From Shinella lacus (GTDB lineage Bacteria > Pseudomonadota > Alphaproteobacteria > Rhizobiales > Rhizobiaceae): DNA of 64,000 bases. The stretch spans positions 434,001 to 498,000 of the forward strand of contig NZ_WHSB02000004.1 in the NCBI RefSeq assembly GCF_010994755.1. The letters run 5' to 3'. This document shows positions 17,847-25,091 of this stretch, piece by piece. The notes beneath the pieces were generated by a model. The model had not been told where the DNA came from and made no database searches. It saw only the letters and a program-made list of their open reading frames with translations. The position numbers and the translations under genes were made by a program. How positions within the stretch are numbered: position 1 is the first letter of the stretch; each line of letters opens with the position of its first letter.

Positions 17847-18047
17847 GACCGATTGCGGCCGTTTACCGCTGGCTTTCCGGATGTTGCGCCGGCGCACCAC
17901 CGGCCGTTACACACCATGCGTGGCGGCTTAGTGCGGCGAAACAATCTGTCAATATGGCGAATTTTCACCATGCCGCGGCATTTGCTCCTTTCTTGAGCAT
18001 GTGCTAATGGCGGCCAGAGAAGAGTATTGATATCAAGGTAAATACCC

Positions 18048-18356
18048 ATGGTTTCCGTCATGGTGGAACAGTTCCGCGAAATGCAGCTCCTGCTGGCGGA
18101 TACGATCGAGCAATACGAGTCCCCCGAATTCAAGGCGCTGGACGGCCGCATCGCCAGCGTCTTCGATGCGATCTATCGCCATGAGCCGCGCACGGTCGAC
18201 GAGGCGCACGCCATGGTGCGGCTGTTCCTCGAGCTCATCGAAAACAACGACGCCGGCGACAGCATCCACCTCATCGAACGCGTGCGCACGATCATCGACG
18301 ACTGTGCCGGCTCCTGCCCGCCCTCCATGGAAATCGTGTACGGCGCCGGCATCTAA
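18048..18356 (+). CDS. Small conserved-looking hypothetical protein
   Basis: 102 residues, cytosolic and mostly helical (EQFREMQLLLADTIEQYE, EAHAMVRLFLELIENNDAG). No signal peptide or membrane segment is visible. AAGGT stands 8 bp before the ATG. I do not recognise the family. Two cysteines near the end (DDCAGSCPPSME) form a CxxxC pair. It lies divergently from trpL and upstream of the extensin-like gene, separated from that gene by paired palindromes. Confidence 0.6.
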   Translation: MVSVMVEQFREMQLLLADTIEQYESPEFKALDGRIASVFDAIYRHEPRTVDEAHAMVRLFLELIENNDAGDSIHLIERVRTIIDDCAGSCPPSMEIVYGAGI

Positions 18357-18396
18357 CGAAAATCCGGCAACCAAATCCATTCCCCGGCGTTTCCCC

Positions 18397-18433
18397 GCTG
18401 ATACGATCAGCCTGTCGGCTGATATAATCAGCC
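18397..18433. promoter_or_regulatory. Two adjacent near-identical palindromes
   Basis: GCTGATACGATCAGC (18397-18411) and GGCTGATATAATCAGCC (18417-18433) are separated by 5 bp. They share GCTGAT/ATCAGC arms with different 3-bp centres. They lie directly upstream of the extensin-like gene and read as a double operator or twin hairpin. No T-tract follows. Confidence 0.5.
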
Positions 18434-18488
18434 GGGGGACGGACCCATCGCAACGCTCCATCGCATAGTTCTGCTTGCCGCCACGCTG

Positions 18489-19244
18489 GTGCTCACCGGC
18501 GCTGCCGACCTGCCGAAGGAAGGCCCGCTGCCCGCTACCCGGCCGGAACAGCAGGTCAAGGAAGACGCCAAGGAGACGCCCGATCAAGCCGTGCCCGACA
18601 AGGCCGTAAAGGACGACGCCGCGAAGGCCGAGGCCGCGCGCAAGGCGAAGGAAGAGGAAGACAAGGCCAAGGAGCGCCCGCAGGAAGACGGCCAGGAACA
18701 GGCGGCGTGTCGGGCGGAGCTCAAAACCATCGGCGCGACCTTCGAGGAGGCGCCCGCCGTCGAGGATGGCAAGGCCTGCGGCATCGACAAGCCGGTGCTG
18801 CTAAAGGGCCTGCCGGGCGGCATCAAGGTCGAGCCCGAGGCGACGGTGCGCTGCGACACCGCGCTCCAGCTTTCGCGCTGGATGGAAGGATCGGTCAAAC
18901 CGTCGCTCGAAGCCGCCATGCCGGGCGAGACGATCACGGTCCTCGCCCAGGCCTCCGCCTATGTCTGCAAGAACCGCAACGGCGCCGAAGAGGGCAGGAT
19001 TTCCGAACACGCTTTCGGCAATGCGGTGGATGTGGCGGGCTTCACGCTGAAGAGCGGCAAGACCCTCACCATCCGCCCGGCCGACAAGGATTCCACCATG
19101 GAAGGCGCCTTCCAGCGCGCCATCACCGAGGCCGCCTGCCTCTATTTCACGACCGTGCTCGACCCCGGCAGCGACGCCGCCCACCAGAACCACCTGCATC
19201 TCGACGTGAAGGAACGGCGCGGCGGCTACCGCTATTGCTGGTAG
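18489..19244 (+). CDS. Extensin-like (M15-type fold) exported protein; start uncertain
   Basis: The mature part is clear: a charged Lys/Glu/Ala linker (about residues 20-75) followed by an extensin-like C-terminal domain. That domain has the zinc-peptidase-like motif SEHAFGNAVDVAGF and a final HQNHLHLDVK, plus cysteines at CRAEL, CGIDK, RCDTA and VCKNR. These proteins resemble D-Ala-D-Ala carboxypeptidases and probably act on peptidoglycan or polysaccharide. The GTG at 18489 is the first standard start but cuts into a good signal peptide that the frame encodes upstream (RIVLLAATLVLTGAAD, from about 18462). No ATG, GTG or TTG lies before that segment; the frame opens after TGA at 18420. ATC at 18447 follows GGGGGACGG and sits where an ATG would be expected. 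Confidence 0.75.
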   Translation: MLTGAADLPKEGPLPATRPEQQVKEDAKETPDQAVPDKAVKDDAAKAEAARKAKEEEDKAKERPQEDGQEQAACRAELKTIGATFEEAPAVEDGKACGIDKPVLLKGLPGGIKVEPEATVRCDTALQLSRWMEGSVKPSLEAAMPGETITVLAQASAYVCKNRNGAEEGRISEHAFGNAVDVAGFTLKSGKTLTIRPADKDSTMEGAFQRAITEAACLYFTTVLDPGSDAAHQNHLHLDVKERRGGYRYCW

Positions 19245-19258
19245 GCAGCGTTTATTTC

Positions 19259-19364
19259 CTAGAGTAATTCCAGCAAAAGTGCGCAGCGGTTTTGCGTCCG
19301 GAATTTCGTTAAAACAAAGAGATAGGGCGTTTTCGCGATTCGAAGAAAAGCGGAAATGTTCTAG
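19259..19364. repeat. Intergenic palindromic repeat (rhizobial type)
   Basis: About 106 bp bounded by CTAG, with AATTCC/GGAATT arms around GCAAAAGTGCGCAGCGG and a second GCGTTTTCGC/GAAAAGCGG part ending GAAATGTTCTAG. It is the same family as 1708-1802 and 31912-31955. It lies between the extensin-like and DUF1993 genes and has no coding content. Confidence 0.6.
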
Positions 19365-19447
19365 CGCTCCTCAAAAGGCGGTGTGGCGGCACCTATCTGT
19401 AGGGCGGCCGGCTCCGGCCCAATCATTCCACCTCAAAGGTCCCCACC

Positions 19448-19954
19448 ATGTCGATCTCCCCCTACGAAATCTCGATCCCTACCTTCCAGCGCGGCTTCAC
19501 CGTGCTGACGAAACTGCTGGACAAGGCCGAGGCCTTTGCGGAAGAAAAGAAGATCAAGACGGACGTGCTGGTGAATGCCCGCCTCTCGCCCGACATGCTC
19601 TCGCTCGCCGGCCAGATCCAGCGCCTGAGCGACACGGCAAAGGGCGCCGCCTCCCGCCTCACCGGCACGGACGCTCCGAGCTTCCCCGATGACGAGACGA
19701 CGCTGGCCGACCTGCGCACCCGCATCGCAAAGACCGTCTCCTATCTCGCCACCGTGCCGGAATCGGGCTTCGAGGGTGCCGCGGAACGCACGGTCGTCAT
19801 AAAGTCGCGCGGCCAGGATGTGACCTACACCGGCAAGGACTATCTGCTGACCTTCGCGCTGCCGAATTTTTACTTCCACCTCACGACCGCCTACGCGATC
19901 CTGCGCCACAACGGCGTGCCCGTCGGCAAACTCGACTTCCTCGGCCGCACGTAA
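19448..19954 (+). CDS. DUF1993 family protein
   Basis: 168 residues, all-helical, starting MSISPYEISIPTFQRGFTVL and containing the family pattern ARLSPDMLSLAGQIQRLSDT near residue 40 and NFYFHLTTAYAILRHNGVPV near the end. The fold is DinB-like (four-helix bundle). The function is not established. No signal peptide. A good terminator follows. It is monocistronic and convergent with fhs. Confidence 0.85.
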   Translation: MSISPYEISIPTFQRGFTVLTKLLDKAEAFAEEKKIKTDVLVNARLSPDMLSLAGQIQRLSDTAKGAASRLTGTDAPSFPDDETTLADLRTRIAKTVSYLATVPESGFEGAAERTVVIKSRGQDVTYTGKDYLLTFALPNFYFHLTTAYAILRHNGVPVGKLDFLGRT

Positions 19955-19965
19955 GCCGAAAGCGA

Positions 19966-19991
19966 GAGGGGCGCCGAAGCGCCCCTCTTTT
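19966..19991. terminator. Strong terminator between DUF1993 gene and fhs
   Basis: GAGGGGCGC, loop CGAA, GCGCCCCTC, then TTTT on the plus strand. It serves the plus-strand gene and may also stop fhs transcripts, although fhs ends just beside it. Confidence 0.85.
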
Positions 19992-19993
19992 CG

Positions 19994-21673
19994 TCAGAAC
20001 AGGCCCTCGATAAAACCTTCTTCGTTCAAAAAGATCTTCTCTGAGGACGGCACCTTGGGCAGGCCCGGCATGGTCATGATCTCGCCCGTGATGACGACGA
20101 CGAAGCCGGCGCCGGCCGATAGCCGCACCTCGCGCACCGGCACCGTATGGCCGGAGGGCGCGCCGCGCAGGTTCGGGTCGGTCGAGAAGGAATATTGTGT
20201 CTTCGCCATGCACACCGGCAGGTGGCCGTAACCCTGGTCCTCCCAGACACGCAACTGGTCGCGCACCGACTTGTCGGCGATGACCTCGCCGGCATGGTAG
20301 ATGTCCTTGGCGATCGTCTCGATCTTCTGGAACAGCGGCATCTCATCCGGATAGAGCGGCGAGAACTGCGACAGGCCGGATTCCGCAAGCTCGACGATCC
20401 GGTGCGCCAGCGCCTCGATGCCAGCGGAGCCCTGCGCCCAGTGTTTGCAAAGGATCGCCTCGGCACCGAGCGTCGCCACATAATCCTTCACCGCCTGGAT
20501 TTCCGCATCCGTATCCGAGATGAAGTGGTTGATGGCGACGACGACGGGCACGCCGAACTTCTTGACGTTCTGCACATGGCGGCCAAGGTTCGCGCAGCCC
20601 TTGCGGACCGCTTCGATATTCTCCTTGCCGAGTTCATCCTTCTTGATGCCGCCATTCATCTTCATGGCGCGCACGGTGGCGACGATGACCGCCGCATCCG
20701 GCTTCAGCCCGGCCTTGCGGCACTTGATGTCGAAGAATTTTTCTGCCCCGAGATCGGCGCCGAAACCGGCTTCCGTCACCACATAGTCGGCAAGCTTCAG
20801 TGCCGTGGTCGTCGCGATCACCGAGTTACAGCCATGCGCGATATTGGCGAAGGGGCCGCCGTGCACGAAGGCCGGGTTGTTCTCCAGCGTCTGCACGAGG
20901 TTCGGCTGCATGGCGTCCTTGAGCAGCACCGTCATCGCCCCGTCCGCCTTGATATCGCGGGCGAAGACCGGCGACTTGTCGCGGCGATAGCCGATGATGA
21001 TGTTGCCGAGGCGCTTTTCGAGATCCTTGAGGTCCATCGAAAGACACAGGATCGCCATGACTTCGGAGGCCACCGTGATGTCGAAACCCGTCTCGCGCGG
21101 ATAGCCGTTGGCCACGCCGCCGAGCGAGCCGACGATGTGGCGCAGCGCCCGGTCGTTCATATCCATCACGCGCCGCCAGGCGATGCGGCGGATGTCGATG
21201 TTCTGCTCGTTGCCCCAGTAGATATGGTTGTCGATCAGCGCGGAGAGCAGGTTGTGCGCCGAGGTGATGGCGTGGAAATCACCGGTGAAGTGGAGGTTCA
21301 TGTCCTCCATCGGCACGACCTGCGCATAACCGCCGCCGGCAGCCCCGCCCTTCACGCCGAAGCACGGGCCGAGCGAGGCTTCGCGGATGCAGGTGATGGC
21401 CTTTTTGCCGATGCGGTTGAGGCCGTCGCCAAGCCCGACCGTCGTCGTCGTCTTGCCCTCGCCCGCCGGCGTCGGATTGATGGCGGTGACGAGGATCAGC
21501 TTGCCGTTCTTCTTGCCCTTCTGCGCGGCGATGAACTCGGCGCTGATCTTCGCCTTGTCATGGCCATAGGGCAGCAGGTGCTCGGGCGGAATGCCGAGCT
21601 TGCCGCCGATCTCGATGATCGGTTTCTTGCTTGCGGCGCGGGCAATTTCGATGTCGGATTTCACGTCGGCCAT
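19994..21673 (-). CDS. fhs: Formate-tetrahydrofolate ligase
   Basis: 559 residues from the ATG at 21673 ([10 protein letters not shown]); 27 more codons are open upstream but are not part of the family. It makes 10-formyl-tetrahydrofolate from formate, THF and ATP. The P-loop is [18 protein letters not shown] (about residue 68), followed by [16 protein letters not shown] and [20 protein letters not shown]. The family consensus is continuous to the C-terminus. It is monocistronic. In rhizobia it supports one-carbon metabolism and serine-linked demethylation, including that of betaine. Confidence 0.96.
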   Translation of the reverse strand: MADVKSDIEIARAASKKPIIEIGGKLGIPPEHLLPYGHDKAKISAEFIAAQKGKKNGKLILVTAINPTPAGEGKTTTTVGLGDGLNRIGKKAITCIREASLGPCFGVKGGAAGGGYAQVVPMEDMNLHFTGDFHAITSAHNLLSALIDNHIYWGNEQNIDIRRIAWRRVMDMNDRALRHIVGSLGGVANGYPRETGFDITVASEVMAILCLSMDLKDLEKRLGNIIIGYRRDKSPVFARDIKADGAMTVLLKDAMQPNLVQTLENNPAFVHGGPFANIAHGCNSVIATTTALKLADYVVTEAGFGADLGAEKFFDIKCRKAGLKPDAAVIVATVRAMKMNGGIKKDELGKENIEAVRKGCANLGRHVQNVKKFGVPVVVAINHFISDTDAEIQAVKDYVATLGAEAILCKHWAQGSAGIEALAHRIVELAESGLSQFSPLYPDEMPLFQKIETIAKDIYHAGEVIADKSVRDQLRVWEDQGYGHLPVCMAKTQYSFSTDPNLRGAPSGHTVPVREVRLSAGAGFVVVITGEIMTMPGLPKVPSSEKIFLNEEGFIEGLF

Positions 21674-21846
21674 GCAGTGTCGCTCCCTTTTGGCAAAACG
21701 TCCGCAGCCGGGTCTCCTCTCCCGAAGGCGGCGTTTTCCCTTGTTATTTGCCACGCCATTTCAGCGTGAAGCCGCCCGCCGCGCCACGCCGGAATTTGCC
21801 GCTTGCTGGGTTAAAAACGACACGGAGCGATAAATTTGCGGCGGAA

Positions 21847-21905
21847 GTGAATAGCGAATGGCGAATAGAATTTAGCCCTATTCGCTATTCGCCATTCGCC
21901 ATTCG
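21847..21905. repeat. Seven-base tandem repeats arranged as a palindrome
   Basis: Variants of GCGAATA and GCGAATG run head to tail on one side of a short AT-rich centre and in reverse complement on the other (CTATTCGC, CATTCGC). This makes a long stem just after the stop of the DUF2333-like gene. No coding content. Confidence 0.65.
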
Positions 21906-21906
21906 C

Positions 21907-23058
21907 TCACCGTGCCAGCACGTCGCGCATTTCGACGAGGTTGGAACGCACGCGCAGGATATAGAAACCCATCGTCGCCAGATGCGTCGGCATGATCCAG
22001 CCATCCTCGCGGCCGTTCGAGATGATGGCCGGCTGGATGCTGAGCGCGGAGCGCAACTGCTTGATGCTTTCCGCCCAGATCGGCTCGATGCCGCGCGCCT
22101 TGATGACCGCGTCGAAATCCGCGCCGGCCGCAGACAAGATGCCGTAATAGCCATAGAGCTGGCCATAGGCGAACCAGAAGCGATCGTCGGCGCGCGTATC
22201 GAACCAGCCGCCATTGTGGAATTCCGAGCGCTCGCGAATGATCGCGGAGGTCGAGCCGATGTCGTTGGCGATGCGGTCGAGGAACTCGATCAGGTTGTCC
22301 GAGCGGCCGTCAAAGATCGCCTCGCAGGATTCGAGCGAAGTGTTGAACTTGCGCAGGTCCGCCATCGCCGTACGGTAATAGTTCGGCGTCGGCGTCTTCG
22401 GCAAAAGCGAATCCGAGCCGAAATACCAGGTCTCCTCATCGAACTGGATATTGCCGCGGGCGCGCTGGAGATCGGCGTTGATGCCCGACGTGCCGCGCAC
22501 GCGGCCGAGGGAATCGACGAGCTCGACGGAGGTGCGGCGCACCGCCTGGTTGATGCCGCGCTGGAACGACGCCTTGTTGTCGAACCACGGCGTCTTGTCC
22601 CAGTCGAGCCCGAACAGCCCGAGCTTGTAGAGCAGCATCGAGGAGATCCAGGCATTCTGGTTGACATTGTAGTCGATCAGGTCCGCCGTGACGTCGACGA
22701 TTGCCGAACGCACGCAGGTCTTCGGCTCCGGCTCCGCCACCTCGCCTGCTGCCGGCGTGGTTGCGGCCGCACCCGTCGAGGCGACGCCGGCATCCTGCTT
22801 GCGCTGGGCGAGATTGTAATTGTTCACATAATCCGGGTTGAAGCCGCTCCACACCTGGGCCTGCCAGATGAAATAGGCATAGAGGCCGAAGAGGACCAGC
22901 AGGCCGATGCCGATCGGCCCCTTGATGATCCAGCCGCGCGCCCGATACCAGTTCGCCGCCGCCATGAACGGCCAGAGGATCCAGGCGATCACCAGGCCGA
23001 TGCCCCGGCCGATGGCCGCGAAGATGCGCTGGAAAAACGCCACGATCGGGTCAAGCAT
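21907..23058 (-). CDS. DUF2333-like membrane-anchored protein
   Basis: 383 residues. A basic amphipathic N-terminus (FFQRIFAAIGRGIGLVIAWI) is followed by a clear membrane helix at about residues 47-66 (GPIGIGLLVLFGLYAYFIW). The remaining roughly 315 residues face the periplasm and are rich in helices and aromatic residues (NVNQNAWISSMLLYKLGLFG, GWFDTRADDRFWFAYGQLYG). I assign DUF2333 from overall pattern, not from a search. The start overlaps the stop of the upstream 433-aa protein gene by 8 bp, so both are translated together. It is the last gene of the AAA+ cluster and the only clear membrane component, which suggests the machine works at the inner membrane. Function unknown. Confidence 0.75.
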   Translation of the reverse strand: MLDPIVAFFQRIFAAIGRGIGLVIAWILWPFMAAANWYRARGWIIKGPIGIGLLVLFGLYAYFIWQAQVWSGFNPDYVNNYNLAQRKQDAGVASTGAAATTPAAGEVAEPEPKTCVRSAIVDVTADLIDYNVNQNAWISSMLLYKLGLFGLDWDKTPWFDNKASFQRGINQAVRRTSVELVDSLGRVRGTSGINADLQRARGNIQFDEETWYFGSDSLLPKTPTPNYYRTAMADLRKFNTSLESCEAIFDGRSDNLIEFLDRIANDIGSTSAIIRERSEFHNGGWFDTRADDRFWFAYGQLYGYYGILSAAGADFDAVIKARGIEPIWAESIKQLRSALSIQPAIISNGREDGWIMPTHLATMGFYILRVRSNLVEMRDVLAR

Positions 23059-24352
23059 TGGTATCGTCCTCTCTGATGCCGTACAGCTTTCGGCGGAAGC
23101 CAGCCTTGTCTTGCAGATAGGTCCGCGTCAACGTCGCAACAACGTACTCGCGGAACTTTTCGCTATATTGCTCGTAGGCCGCGTAGAAACCCTGCTTGTC
23201 GAAGACGAAGCGTGACACAAAATCATAAGGAACCATCTGTGAAATCAGGCGGTTGACCAGCCACTGGTCGGGATGTTCGGGGGCTGCGCGCACCACGAGG
23301 AAACGCCGTTCCGGCGGCACCTCGTTGATCTTGATCTCGCCGGTCGCCGCCACCGTGCGGATCGCCTCCTGCAGGAACGGATAGGTGCCGTCGCGCGCCA
23401 CAAGCTCCGAATTGCGGTGCATCCAGGTCTGCAGCCAGATCCTGTCGGCCTTTTCAAGATCGCTCGTCGGATCGCCCTGGTTGACGAGATTGACGACCGT
23501 CATGTCCGCGCGATGCTGGAACAGGCCGGACTGCTCGACCCAGGAGGCGCGCGGCAGTTCCAGCCGTTTGGTCGAGGAGAGGAACTCGAAGATGCGCTTG
23601 TGGTCGTTCAGCGCGATGTAGCTCACCTGCCAGGGCCGCGAGCGACGAAAGCCCGGTACGGCCGGATCACAGATCACCGTCGTCGTCTTGTCGTCGAGGA
23701 AGACATAGACGCCACCGAAATGGTTCGCCCAATAGGCCTCGTGGCGGAAGACGAGCTGGTCGGGCACCAGCGCATTCTGGCGGATGTCTCCGGTCTGCTT
23801 GGCAAGCTCCACCATGCGGTTGAGCATGGCATCGTCCGACCAGGCATTCGGCACGGTCTTCAGCCGATCGACCAGCCCGCGCAATTCGCCTGCCTTGCCG
23901 AGCATGTCCTCGGCCGACAGCACCTTGAAGCGCACCTCGTTGATCGACAGCAGGTCGTCGATATCGTTGACCACCGAGACCGAATCCTCGATCTCGCCAT
24001 AGAGCGCATCGCGGATGGTGATCGCGTTGATCGCCCGGGCATTGGCCGAAAAGAACTCATGCATCAGGGCCGCGGTGTTCGAAAAGCTCGTATGCACCAC
24101 CGGCAGGTTCACCTGCTCCGGCGTCATGATGACGAAGCGACGGTTGACGCGGTTCGGATCGAGATAATCCCGATCGCCGAGTTCATCGGCGATCTCCGGC
24201 GAAAACCCCGTCATGTCGATGCGAAAACTCGAAAGCGCCGTGCGCCGCATGCCGAACCCGTCCAGCGCCTTGTTGTAGCGCTCGACCAGATGCGGCTCGT
24301 CGACCGGCAACAGCCGCCCGTAGATCAATTCGGCTTCGAGGAGGCGTTTCAT
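23051..24352 (-). CDS. Conserved protein of the AAA+ cluster (433 aa, possibly DUF6638)
   Basis: 433 residues, soluble, with no signal peptide or membrane segment. It is a mixture of helices and strands with no motif I recognise. Segments such as RRFVIMTPEQVNLPVVHTSF, NHFGGVYVFLDDKTTTVICD and RPWQVSYIALNDHKRIFEFL look like a globular enzyme or adaptor fold. Acidic and Asn-rich spots (DLLSINEVRF) suggest protein contacts. It starts 10 bp after the XRE antitoxin stop and overlaps the DUF2333-like gene by 8 bp. The DUF name is tentative. Confidence 0.65.
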   Translation of the reverse strand: MKRLLEAELIYGRLLPVDEPHLVERYNKALDGFGMRRTALSSFRIDMTGFSPEIADELGDRDYLDPNRVNRRFVIMTPEQVNLPVVHTSFSNTAALMHEFFSANARAINAITIRDALYGEIEDSVSVVNDIDDLLSINEVRFKVLSAEDMLGKAGELRGLVDRLKTVPNAWSDDAMLNRMVELAKQTGDIRQNALVPDQLVFRHEAYWANHFGGVYVFLDDKTTTVICDPAVPGFRRSRPWQVSYIALNDHKRIFEFLSSTKRLELPRASWVEQSGLFQHRADMTVVNLVNQGDPTSDLEKADRIWLQTWMHRNSELVARDGTYPFLQEAIRTVAATGEIKINEVPPERRFLVVRAAPEHPDQWLVNRLISQMVPYDFVSRFVFDKQGFYAAYEQYSEKFREYVVATLTRTYLQDKAGFRRKLYGIREDDTNA

Positions 24353-24362
24353 GCGTCTTGGA

Positions 24363-24770
24363 TCACTCGCTTACCGGCCGTTTGCTGTCCTCGCCCCAGA
24401 AGAGATCGTCGAGATCGACACGAAGCGCCTTGGCGATGCTCCTGAAAACCGAAATGCTGCCTTCCTTCTTGCCGGTCTCGATCTCGGAAAGATAGCCCGC
24501 ACTTATTCCGATCGCCTTTGCCAGGTCCTTGCTCGTCATGCCACGGAAATCGCGCCAGACACGGATCGGGTTTTCTCCATCGATCAGCCGGTCGACGAAT
24601 TCGGAAGGAACCAGTAGATCATCGCCCTCTGCGATGCGCCGTTTCGCTTCATCGTATGCGGCCACGTCCTCAAGCATTTCCGCCATTTCGACGAGCGCAT
24701 CATATTCGGCGCGCGCAAGCACGACCATCTCCTCACCGCTCGGCGTGGTAAACTTGGTTACCTTGTTCAT
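24363..24770 (-). CDS. XRE-type antitoxin
   Basis: 135 residues from the ATG at 24770, preceded by GGGAG at the right distance. The N-terminal half (FTTPSGEEMVVLARAEYDAL) looks like a toxin-binding strand-helix region. The C-terminal half (about 70-125) is an HTH-XRE domain (WRDFRGMTSKDLAKAIGISA, GYLSEIETGKKEGSISVFRS). It pairs with the RelE-like toxin gene located 12 bp upstream, and the order toxin then antitoxin is that of HigBA-type modules. It should neutralise the toxin and repress its own promoter. Confidence 0.85.
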   Translation of the reverse strand: MNKVTKFTTPSGEEMVVLARAEYDALVEMAEMLEDVAAYDEAKRRIAEGDDLLVPSEFVDRLIDGENPIRVWRDFRGMTSKDLAKAIGISAGYLSEIETGKKEGSISVFRSIAKALRVDLDDLFWGEDSKRPVSE

Positions 24771-24782
24771 CACACGCTCCCT

Positions 24783-25031
24783 TCAGTAAATGCTTCCGCG
24801 ACTATCAACTTCAAGTACGTCAAGAACGTCGCCATTCTCGTCGAAAATCACACGCCAGTTTCCAACCCGCAATCTGAAGCCCGTCCGTCCCTGGAGCTTC
24901 TTCACATTCGCCTTCAGCGCCTCCGGATCAGCAGCATACTGATAAATCTTCGCTCTGATCCTGTCGGCCTCGTTTCGCGGTATGCGCGCGAGCGTCCGCA
25001 AGGCAGGGGCATGGAAAACAACCTGTTTCAT
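24783..25031 (-). CDS. RelE-family toxin
   Basis: 82 residues from the ATG at 25031 (MKQVVFHAPALRTL); a GTG two codons upstream is possible. The sequence fits the RelE/ParE fold: helix RTLARIPRNEADRIRAKIYQY, then LKANVKKLQGRTGFRLRVGN, then WRVIFDENGDVLDVLEVDSR. RelE-type toxins usually cut mRNA on the ribosome. It lies 60 bp after the AAA+ ATPase gene and 12 bp before its antitoxin, on the same strand as the cluster around it. Confidence 0.85.
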   Translation of the reverse strand: MKQVVFHAPALRTLARIPRNEADRIRAKIYQYAADPEALKANVKKLQGRTGFRLRVGNWRVIFDENGDVLDVLEVDSRGSIY

Positions 25032-25091
25032 AGACACTAAGCCCCGCCATCGGAACAGGCAATAGAATTCGCTGTCAGCTAATCCCCACCT

